This document shows positions 52,269 through 62,803 of a DNA stretch of 64,000 bases, in pieces. The notes under the pieces were generated by a model that had not been told where the DNA came from, made no database searches, and was given only the letters and a program-made list of their open reading frames with translations. This DNA is from Antedon bifida (lineage: Eukaryota > Echinodermata > Crinoidea > Comatulida > Antedonidae). Each line of letters starts with the position of its first letter. The first letter of the stretch is position 1. The stretch covers positions 5,653,501 to 5,717,500 of the forward strand of contig OY727093.1 in NCBI GenBank assembly GCA_963402885.1. The letters are read 5' to 3'. The position numbers and the translations under genes were made by a program.

Positions 52269-55200
52269 GTATTATTAATCAATAATCTAAAAATGTTTTT
52301 TGAATGGAAAAATAATTAATTATTTTTAATTGAGCAATGTCACTGGCAAAACATGGTTAATGGATTCGTAATTCCATGAAAAGTTTCGCACAAATTCATT
52401 AAATTGTTTGTAAAGTGTATAAATTGGGACTTGAATTCAGATAGCGTGTGTGTAACCTATCCCACAAGATGAGCATTTTAATTTGTGTACGTATTCTGAA
52501 ATTAAATCAGCGTTCCATTTAAAATATAATTAGTTCGTTTAAATTGAGAATGCTGATTAGGAATGTATGTCAGTCAAGGTCACGTTCTACTTTACATGGA
52601 CAAACATTTCTTTAAATGTTTACGAGAGTGAAAGAAACATTTTCCATGCACTTGGGAGAATGTTTCCTCTCATAGACGGTTTGAACCAATGCATGTTTGT
52701 CTTTAGTAATTATCCAGATGTTGCCACCCAGTAGTGTTGGCTACCTCTCATCACATAAAATAATGATATAGATAAAATTAGGTAAATTAAATTTGTTACA
52801 AATTACATTATGCATCCCTGATCATCTCCGCCCAACTATTGTACATGTATGCTAAATCATTTGGTTTTAATAGATAGTGAAATTGAATCATATTAATTTT
52901 TTTATTTATTCTAAATTTGTAGTTTCAATATTAAATTATCGTTAGATTATTTACAGTTGACTAAATGTTATCCTACATTTAGAAAATCCTTTGTGAATGT
53001 TCTAAATAAAAATGTTTTATCGGCTAATATAATCGATAGATATAAACTTGGCTGACTTTGTTTGATTAAGCATATTATTAATTGCTTATCTTGCTCAATG
53101 CATTTTAAACAGAAAAGAAAATTCAGCAAAGTGATATTTAAAAACGTCCTTATGTAGTTGATGCCCGGTACAAATTAATCAGTAATGGTATCTACAACAT
53201 TTGGATAGAGGGGCTTTCTATCCAACCGAGACAAATATTGTTCAGTGAAGGAAAAATTAAGCTTTTTATTGTAAAATATAAGTAATTCAAAATTCATCAA
53301 GACAGCCAAGATTTGAAATTATTTATAATGAAAATAAGAACTTGTCGTGCAATGAAAAAGAATTTTCCTAAACCAGACTCGAGCCCAGGCTTTCTGCTGT
53401 CTACAGTACTGTACTGTAGGTCTTGGAAACGTTCTATTTCAACTTGGGAAGAACTTGATCAAGATTTGATCTGTACTGTATAAACAGGTACACTACTTTG
53501 GAAAATATGTGCACTCTGAAACATTTATTTGAAATGTTGCTGGAAGGGTTGGGATAACTAACAGTTGCATTAGTGCACACAGTGAAGTAGAATTTGTCAA
53601 TTCTGGGTCTATTTTGAAGTGTTGTCTTTAAACAAGTGTTGATGTGCTGCTGCTAAAATAAATTTATTAACATGAGGATGAGAGTTCGTTTATAATTGCA
53701 TTGGGTGCTTCTGGGGGTAAACTTGATTATTTATTCTTGTGTGTTAATGTCACATTGTTTCAGGGTATATTTTGTCATCAGTTTTATCATATTGGTTTAA
53801 TGTACTAAATACTAAACTGTTATATCGAACAGGATGTTAAAATTGACTTTAAGAATAAAGGCTCACAGAATTGGATGGAGAGTGTAAATAGGTATAAATA
53901 GATTTTTAGTACAATTATCACATGTGTCTGTGATATGACCGAAAAAACTTCATAAACCACATAATTTGTTATTTTGCCAAACTTGTTTAGTAATTAAAAT
54001 AACTTTAGTAGCACAATTACAAACCATCCTGCCCAAAATATGGAAACAAATCGTGGAAAGCATAATGACGGAAAACGTTTCAAGAGAGGAGGAGAAGATC
54101 TAAAGTTACACAAACCAGCAGTAATTAGTTACTGTAAGAACATCAATTTAACCATCATTATCGTATTGTCTTTAATTAAGCTTTCTTTTTCTTTATACTA
54201 GTAAAGTTGCTAATTATGATTGATTAAAAATCATTGAAAAGTGTTTTTTTAACATACAGTATTGTATTACGTTAAATATTGAGATTTCTCGTTAACTAAA
54301 TCATATGTGCAATTGGTTGATTAGTAGGAAACCATGGACGTTGATGATTTGATTATTTAACCTTATGTATATATTAAATTATCAAATGTTGTAGGCGCTG
54401 AATAAAGGTTGTGCTTATTGCTGTAATTGGTCCAGTGACCTTGTGTAGATATTAAGATTGATTGAGTTTTAAAACATGACTAAAAATTCATATATTTATC
54501 ACTTTGCTTCTTGTTATCACTGTTTGCTTGTATTATTTCAGTATATTAGCGTTTTTTAAATCAGCTTTTTAAAAGAAAAGAAGAAAAAACACCAACCAAA
54601 AAAATGATAAATAATTGTGTAAATGCTGCTATTTTAAAATTGATTCAAAATCAAATACCTTAATATTCCATCTATATGACATTTAAATGTCAGAATTAAA
54701 AATAATCATAATTTTAATTTAGTACCTTGGTCCAAGTTCAGTATCGTTCTGGGAACCTGATTAGTTTGCATGCCTTTTGGCTGATTTTAAAAACTAGGCT
54801 AAATGATCTCATAGGAAGAAAAAAAAAATGAAATTACTGTTTTGAAAAGTGTATCATGTTTAATTTAATACTTTTTGCGTAGATTAATTGTACAATCTAT
54901 TTCATACTATACTTTACCTTGTCAAAGAACATTTTATTTTTGATAAATTGGTTGAACATAAGCATTAAGTATAATAATATTATAATACAGATTACTTGAT
55001 TATTTTGTTGGGAAAAAAATAGTTTTCCCTCAATTGATTCCATTAGTTTATTACTTTCGACTCAAGTTTTATTAACTAGAATAAACTCTATAAAATTTTG
55101 GATAATTGTTTTGTGTGACATACATTTTGTAAAAGGTCATACGCAAGAAAAGAGAGAAATTATCGATTACAGATTTCACTAAAAGCTGTAGAACATTAAC

Positions 55201-55358
55201 TGTAATTTTGGAAGGCTGCTTTTAACATTACAGTACCCACACCCTAGACAAATTACTACATTTGTCCCGGTGTTTCTACTACTGTAATTTTCTATATTGA
55301 TGCAGAGTTTGTGACCTACTGTAGAAACCAGAAGGGCACAACGCTTATAGCGAGTTAA

Positions 55359-56464
55359 AATGGACCTGAAATGGATTTTCGATTTTTTTCATTTTAGAAT
55401 GATGTTTTGGGGGCTATTAGGTGTTGCTAGAATGTATATTGTTACAAAATATAAATTCGCCCTTTTGGGGAAAGCCCCATTTGAAAATCAAAAAAATTCG
55501 CGGGTGACGTCACTTTGCGAATATATTCCTATCCCTCCAATGGACAATTTGCAGTTTTTTGGCTATAACTCTTGAAATATATGGAGTATTTTCTAAAAAA
55601 TGCTTGTGCTTTTGCAGAAACATATTTAGATTTTTTTTAGATAAAATTATTACCGTATAAACGGTTATTCACCGAGTAAATGACGATTTAAAATCTCCAA
55701 ATCAACGGTTTTTTTCTGGCAATACCGACGTTAGCCTGGCAACGTTGTCCGGGATACAGCGCCGTGTGCAATGATGCGTATCCATATTTTTCCGTTCGTG
55801 TATTTTGTATATCGTTCGTAATTTATACTGCTAAAAAGTTTCTTTAGTTTTTAGTTTAGCAGAATTAAATTAGTAATATGAGATGATAATTTATTTGTCA
55901 CGAATCAGGCAGTTCGAAAACGAATTTGATTCATATTTTACTTTGGCTTGACAATGAGTAGCAAGTTGTTGATATCGCTTTGGATTCACATGAAACGGAG
56001 CCTCCCATGGGTGGGTGGTGGATCGACTCCGCGCGCTGGGGCCTAGGTCTAATAAAGGTTTGGGAGGTAGGCCTAGGCCTTCTAAATTCGGGAGAACAAA
56101 GTACAGTACATTTTAGAGCATTAAATTTCAACAACATTATATATTTAATAAATTAGTATTAGTGTCAACGCTTCGCGTATCTTTCCAGGCCGTCGATCAT
56201 TCACGGACTATCGGGCGGCATACACGCTCTTGATATCGTGTGTATATGTGACGTCGTGAATATAGATGCTCCCGACGGCCGTTGAAATAGAATATTGCAA
56301 TGGCGTGAGTAATTTTCGCTAATTTACCAAGGTATCTTAAAATTTCGTTTTTTTCTCAAAATACTATACATTTTGTTTTTATTTGTATGGACTTGTGTTA
56401 ATTTGATACATTTAAATAACATGTGTGAATTTCTTGAAAATCGAAAGTCCATTTCAGGTCCATT
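55359..56464. mobile_element. 1.1-kb TTAA-flanked TIR element
   Basis: 28-bp ends differ by one base (AATGGACCTGAAATGGA, then T or C, then TTTCGATTTT). TTAA flanks both ends (55355-55358, 56465-56468), as with piggyBac-type target duplications, although the ends lack the usual CCC start. It carries TGACGTCA (near 55505) and no transposase. Frames 55360-55575 (+) and 55931-56137 (-) are judged non-coding. Confidence 0.8.
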
Positions 56465-58365
56465 TTAAAGATATACATTGTCCCCCTGAAAAAATAAATT
56501 TTTTAAGTGTTTGTGTTGAATTTTCCATTTTAATGTCACATAATAGTTATTCACTTTGACCAAAAATTGAATCTGAAAAAAAAAAGATATCTGAAAAAAC
56601 TTAACATTTAAAGCATTTAACTGTTTTTATAAGTGAAAACATTATTTTTGTAATTTGTTTTTCTACTGTACGGAAGTGATTGATTTAAAATTAATACCTA
56701 ACATTCTTTTTTTAATATTCATGTTTTTGGGAGACAATACATCTTTAATCTGAGATCCTATCTTTAGATACATGCTGGACATTCAACTCATAGCTTACTG
56801 TACATTATGTACTGTATAGTTACCTGAATATTCCAAGTGCTAATAGAAAAAATTTGTCCGGGTTAACAACATTTTAGATGAAAACACCCTGAAGCATGTG
56901 AAACTAAATTGCATTCATATATTTTTGTAAACTGTAATTAAGTCATTTTTTTTCCAGTTAGTTCAGTCTACATGTCTTTTTCTATTCTGAATTGCAAAAC
57001 ACACAGGGGCTAGTGTGCAATTCTTGTTTTCGATAAATTTATCTCACTGAAAATAAGAACAAAGCTGGCTAGCACTGAACTAGTATTATTCATACAGTAG
57101 ACCTACCTACATTAATGTCATTGTTATAGTATAATATGGTTAAAAATTCAAATTCTTAAATAATGCAATCTGGTAATTATGATATTGACATTTAAAGGCA
57201 TTTTTAAGCAATTTATATTCTCTTGATAAGTAGATTTAAATGCCAGAAAAGATCAACCTTTTATAATGTGTAACGCATCAATAACACCAGTTGGAGCTAG
57301 CAATTTCTTTTGTTTCACGTCTTTGCAATTGGACATGGATAGTCATTTTAAGTTTGATACTCTAGGCCAGACATAATTGTGTATATTCCAAGCAAGCTAG
57401 ACCATCCTGAACTACAATGTACTGTACTCCATGGTCTATTTATGATATTTACCCTTTAAATGAGGGATCACATGAGAATGTTTAAAGTCCTATTCCCTAC
57501 GCTTTTTAGATCTAATTTAAGGTCACATACTACATTTAATGTAAAAATAAATACTATATGGTGTTATTGAAATAACTTTTTTCGTCTTTAAATGGTTAAA
57601 AATGTGCTAGCTAGGCTAGGCCTAAAGACCGCCCACGAGAGGACATTCACAGCGAGCTACTTAAGTAGTGCATTGTTTCTCTCTTTTTATCATAATTTAC
57701 CATAAAACATACATTTAAGACTAGGAATGACCTGGTTTAATGTTTTAAAGTAATATATATGCATTATTTTTACAAAATGGGTCTTTAGAAACTTGAGGTG
57801 TGGCATTAATTTGATTTTTATACATTACTATATCAAAACCATTTGCGGTAACCTTCCTTAAAACATCATGTTCATGTGGAGATTCATTGGAACGAATGTT
57901 GTGATGACATAAGTGCAAATCAACACGCTACATGAATCGCACCGTAAAATTGTCGATAACACCAATATTATACATGCCACAACTGGCACTTCTTTCTAAC
58001 AGTATTTATGCTATTTAGTCGATATAAATTCAATTAGTGTCTCGCGTTTTGGATCTCTTGCGGTTACCCTTTCCGGCCAGTCATTTAAATTTTATAAACA
58101 TACAGCACTACTCCTTTCAATTCGTGTTTATTTGATTTTGATTTTTTTGAATAAGAAGAAATTGAATTCTGTCGTTTAAAACAAATTTCACAGCCGAATG
58201 ATATATGGCGAGTATAGTATATGATTGGATTATCATTGATGTATTTTGTCATCTCAAGGTTGGAGATAATAATTAACCCAAGGATTCTAGTCTGCGATAA
58301 GGAGCTACTTAAATCACGGACGAAAATGTTTTTGAAATGAACAAGCTTTTTTTTATATATACCAT

Positions 58366-58403
58366 TTTTGGAAATAAATGTTATTTTGATTGATTGATTG
58401 AAC
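58366..58403 (+). mobile_element. LINE-like 3' tail
   Basis: TTTGGAAATAAATGTTATTT then (TGAT)n, an AATAAA-plus-microsatellite tail. The body upstream is not recognisable. Confidence 0.35.
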
Positions 58404-60701
58404 TTATTAGATTTGAAAATCTCAATAAAATATTTTGTTACACGGTTTTAGAAAAACATTATAGGTATGTATTGTTTGAAGGTTTGCATGGCGGAATCAA
58501 ATGTTATGATATAAAGCTTGCGGACGATCAAAGCATATTGATCGAAACGTCTAGAAACTCAACAATTCTTTTCAGAACTAATATACTTAGTGTACCACAA
58601 ACTTTATATCAACATTATAGGTACATAACAAATTAATTACTGAAGAATTGAAGGATTATTAAAAAAATTATATATCAAAAAAAATTAGATTTACAAATAT
58701 TAAAGTCGTTATTGATGTTTTCAATGTGAATTTGTACACCCTTTCCCTCCCAACACTTTGCCTTCACCACATATTTTGTATTTACCATAATATTAAAACA
58801 CTTAAGTAGTTGGCGGTTATCTCTACACAGATCGTTGCTGAACGTGATCATGTCAAATGATGCATATGTTGCATCAACATACATAAAGAATATGTCGCGC
58901 TGAAATCCTCCTCATCCGTCTACTCGTCATTAGATCGTTATTTTCCTTTTCCCCCGTCTTCAAAATTATCCATCTTCTCGTTTCTTAATCGACTAGGTTA
59001 TTTGATTTCTCGCTCAATTTGTCATTGAGCGTTGCAATCAATACTTCAATTCATCAATGGTTGTTACTCTTATCTAGGTTTTTCCCCTCTCCTGGGATTT
59101 TGACTTGGCTGTACCAAAATACCAGTAGCACCTATACTGTATACTACATGTTTTTATTCACCTGGGATTACTGCTAAATGGCCTGCCTACTGATATTCCA
59201 AAACATGGGTATATGTTAGCGTGTGTTGAATCGCCTTGTTCATCACCTTGCAGATCACCTCGAAAAGTTTTGGTAGTACTTGTGGTTTAAACCTATAGTA
59301 CCATCAAGTTAAAAGCCCATCCTCTAATGTGAAGTGGTTGGATGTTTTCTATCCCATTACTTTTTAGTGCTTGCCAATGCCACCCACAAAAATACCCAAT
59401 ATGGTGTTTTCACAAACATACGTACACTATATTACCTCATCATATTTCAGTTTTGTTGCTATTACAAAATGTATAGCAAATGTAGATATTTCCTGAATGT
59501 ATTATTTTTCAAGTTTAACCTTGATCATATATTTAAGGGCATTCAGTTTACTGAAGAAAATATATTTTATGAAATATGATACGGAAGATATATCAGAGAC
59601 TGTAAATTTAATCTTTTTTTTATATAAAGTTAAATGGTGCAACATTTCATCCACTGTACATTAAATTATACAGTGTTTGTTTATATATAATGTAATGCAA
59701 TTTGGCATATTCAGATCAGGTAATTCCTGTTAATTCACCATTGACTTTTTTATATTTTTTTGTAAGAATTATTTATCTTCGAAGAGGGTCGGAGGTCAAG
59801 TTTAATGTTACCCATCAATCAAATTTATTGCCGATGCACACATTTCAAATTCTCTGCACAAATGTAAAAGGATTTGAATTTTAGATAACATTTATGAGAT
59901 TTTAATAGAGGGCGCTCTAGTTTTATTGCCGATGTTTAAATTAATGATGACATTGGGTAAAAGTTTATGTTCCAGTAGATTAACAGGGCGACAGATTTAT
60001 CTTTTAATGTCGTTTATAAAAAATTATAGACGTACAATAAAACTACCTGACTAGTTTTTTATTATTTATATTCGTGTATTACTATTTTCTGATCTTGCAC
60101 CCATGAGCAAGATATTTTTTATTCATAACCAATTTAAAGAACTGCTGTCTTGAATTGATTGAAAACAGAATCTGAGGTTTGAGTTGATGTCTTATGAATT
60201 TTAATCATTTAGTCAACACTCCCAAAGAATATGTGAACTGCCATAATTGTTTTTAAATAAAAAAAAAAAAAAACAATTATAAGAACATTCTAAAATTAAT
60301 TTGTATGGATTTAATTTGTATATATTCTTCAACTTTTTTAAAACTTAATGCATATAGAATAGTGTTTTTTGTCACTATTAGTATTATAGTTAAAATGCCA
60401 AGTCTTTTTCCCCCTCTCTTCAAAGACCGTACAATATATACTTGCAAAGCATCTCATTTTATTCACTTTATACATGGTGTATCTGCCTTTTATCTGAGTT
60501 GATAGACTTACTGTATGACTGAACTTGATAACTGCCCAACATTAATGTATATTTCAGTTCTACATGCTTTTTTAATCTCGCCCATTTCAATGGTGTTTTT
60601 TTTACAGTGCTGTGGTTAGGCACCAGTAAATGGTTTTGTATAAATGTTGGTTTGATTGCGTACAATGAAAATGAAAATGTTATATTTATTTGTTCTTTCA
60701 G

Positions 60702-60781
60702 GTTGTGCTTTTGTAACTTTCAGTACACGGCAAAGTGCCTTAAATGCAATCAACAGTATGCACCACTCTTCAACAATGGAG
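60702..60781 (+). CDS. CELF: CELF exon E: RNP1 and helix 2 of RRM2
   Basis: This 80-bp exon lies between acceptor TTCTTTCAG and donor GAG|GTAACT. With the preceding G it reads GCAFVTFSTRQSALNAINSM then HHSSTME. KGCAFVTF is the RNP1 octamer of RRM2 and the HSSTME turn continues into GCS of the next exon, as in CELF1/2. It enters in phase 1 and leaves in phase 0, the same phases as exon B. The intron before it, about 8.4 kb, is the largest inside the coding part seen here. Confidence 0.93.
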
Positions 60782-61179
60782 GTAACTACATTAATATCTA
60801 AAATATACAGTAAACAAATATCATTTTTTTAAAAAGCACATTCATTCATTCATACACATTGATTCAGTTTTAAAAATAATAACTGGTTCCTGCACTAGAA
60901 GCAAAAGCTTGTCTCATGAGGGCCCTTAAAATATGAATAATATATGACAAGAAATATAAAACAAGTAAAAAAGAGAGAAAATATTGAGCAAAACAAGAAT
61001 AGGATATGTGAAAAAAAGTACAGCTTGCATTTTTTTTCTTATAATCCACCGAGAACAATCCAAATGGATATAAATTGAAAGAAATTCAAATAAAAGGTTT
61101 TAGCAATTTAGATAATTCTGTGTGGTTTTGTACTAATTTAATTATGGCAATGGTTTGCTTTTGTGAAAAATACAATTTG

Positions 61180-61835
61180 TAGAATAATATATGAAAATGG
61201 ATGAACGCTGATATCCAAAATAGCGTGTGAACACTACAAAATATATGTAAACACTGTGCAAAATGAAATGTGTAAACACTGTACAGAATAATATGTGTGA
61301 ACGCGGTATCCAAAATGAAACCGTATCCAAAATGAAATGAGTGAACACTGTACAAAATGATGTGTGAACACGGCATCCAAAATTAAATGTGTGAACACTG
61401 TTCAAAATGAAATGTGTAAACACAGTATCCAAAATGAAATGAGTGAACACTGTACAAAATGAAATGAGTGAACACTGTTCAAAATGAAATGAGTGAACAC
61501 TGTTCAAAATGAAATGAGTGAACACTGTACAAAATGAAATGAGTGAACACTGTACAAAATGATGTGTGAACACGGTATCCAAAATGAAATGTGTGAACAC
61601 TGTTCAAAATGAAATGAGTAAACACTGTACAAAATGATATGTGTGAACCCTGTATAAAATAATGTGTGAACCCTGTATAAAATAATGTGTTTCAAAATGA
61701 AATGTATGAACATTGAACAGAATAATGTGTGTGAACACTGTACAAAATGATATGTGTGAACACTATAGAATGAAATGTGTGAACACTGTATAGAATGCTA
61801 TGTGTAAACACTGTACAGAATGCAATGAGTAAACA
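61180..61835. repeat. 25-bp minisatellite in a CELF intron
   Basis: Tandem variants of GTGAACACTGTACAAAATGAA (period 25, for example 61443, 61468, 61493), with GTATCC and GTTC variants. The - strand frames at 61086-61713 are repeat translations (HFILYSVFTH-like). Confidence 0.9.
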
Positions 61836-62633
61836 TACCTTTTAGAGTTGTATGAATAAATGAAAATGACATATTGGTTTTACATGGTTGCTCTGCTGTT
61901 TCTGCCATTTACACAGCTCTAAAGAGGAATTCCAAAGAGAAATAAATTAATGTCCACCACTACGTAAATGACAGATACTAAAACTGATTCATGGTGATAT
62001 TAAAATGATTCGAAATGTGAATATCATGTAAAACTATATTGGTAATAAAAGCGTTATCATAGTGTAATATTGGACGAATATGAAACACAGCATTGTGAGC
62101 ATAAATGCCAAATATAAAGTACACAAAATGAAGGATTATACATTGATAAGCCTATCTAATCCAACATTATTATAAGGAGCTAAATACAAGACTATTTGCC
62201 AGATATAGTGCCAATAATTAACTAACAGTAATTCCATAATGAACATTAACCTAGAACAAAATGTCATAATCAAATTTTCTTTCTCTCTTTTGGGTCATCG
62301 TGCGCTTCTTGTGGCTTCAATTTTTAACACTCAGTGAATAGAATAAGCGCCAAAGTTAAGTTAGAACCGTAAGCGTCATACATGCTCACACGAAACGTTG
62401 TTTAATGCAAGTGTTGTTATTTCGAATAACGTGTGACAATTGCTCTAGTTTTTGCATTGAACTTTATATTAGAAATGCTAAATTAATTTCATTTTGAACA
62501 TTTTGATTTGCGTAAATACTCGCATTATATACCGACACAACTGTTTGTACCATGGAGAATATTCATTTGTATCTACCATCATTTATTTGAAGTATCTGGT
62601 GTATGTATTCAGAATACATTGGATTAATACAAA

Positions 62634-62645
62634 TGTGTGTGTTTT
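62634..62645 (+). promoter_or_regulatory. GU-rich element next to the exon F acceptor
   Basis: TGTGTGTGTTTT lies 10 bases before the 3' splice site. CELF proteins bind UGU-rich RNA, so self-binding of the pre-mRNA is conceivable. This is inference from the motif only. Confidence 0.35.
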
Positions 62646-62655
62646 ATCTTCATAG

Positions 62656-62803
62656 GGCTGTTCAGCACCGTTAGTTGTAAAGTTTGCAGATACAACCAAA
62701 GAAAAAGAACAGAAACGATGGCAGAAGATGGCACAGAATCTAATGAGTTCACAGGCATTTGCAACGGCCATGATGGCCACACTATCCAATCAAAACTATG
62801 TAG
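62656..62803 (+). CDS. CELF: CELF exon F: end of RRM2 and start of the divergent linker
   Basis: The exon follows acceptor TCTTCATAG and reads GCSAPLVVKFADTTKEKEQK, completing RRM2 (VVKFAD is beta4), and then a basic, Met/Gln/Ala-rich helix and low-complexity linker (RWQKMAQNLMSSQAFATAMM, ATLSNQNY). The 3' border is uncertain: TAG|GTATAT at 62803/62804 gives 148 bp in phase 1, while TAT|GTAGGT at 62799/62800 gives 144 bp in phase 0. I list the first because of its AG|GTA context. Reading through reaches a stop about 40 bases on. The linker is the part of CELF proteins that varies most between species and splice forms. Confidence 0.87.

Larger units (their letters stand above)
52269..60701 (+). 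other. CELF intron D-E (8.4 kb)
   Basis: GT-AG intron. It holds the TTAA-flanked element 55359-56464, a LINE-like tail near 58366-58403 and a palindromic AGAGGGCGCTCT at 59907-59918. An 80-codon frame at 58394-58636 starts inside the LINE-like tail and has no domain I recognise. The remainder is AT-rich without visible structure. Confidence 0.75.
60782..62655 (+). other. CELF intron E-F (1.9 kb)
   Basis: GT-AG intron with a 25-bp minisatellite filling about 61180-61835. Open frames of 69 to 152 codons on the - strand are products of that repeat. A GU-rich stretch lies just before the 3' splice site (62634-62645). Confidence 0.75.

Noticed and set aside
58394-58636. 80-codon + strand frame
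   Set aside because: Begins in a LINE-like microsatellite tail inside a CELF intron; no domain recognised.
61086-61713. Frames of 69, 96 and 152 codons on the - strand
   Set aside because: All are products of the 25-bp minisatellite inside a CELF intron.
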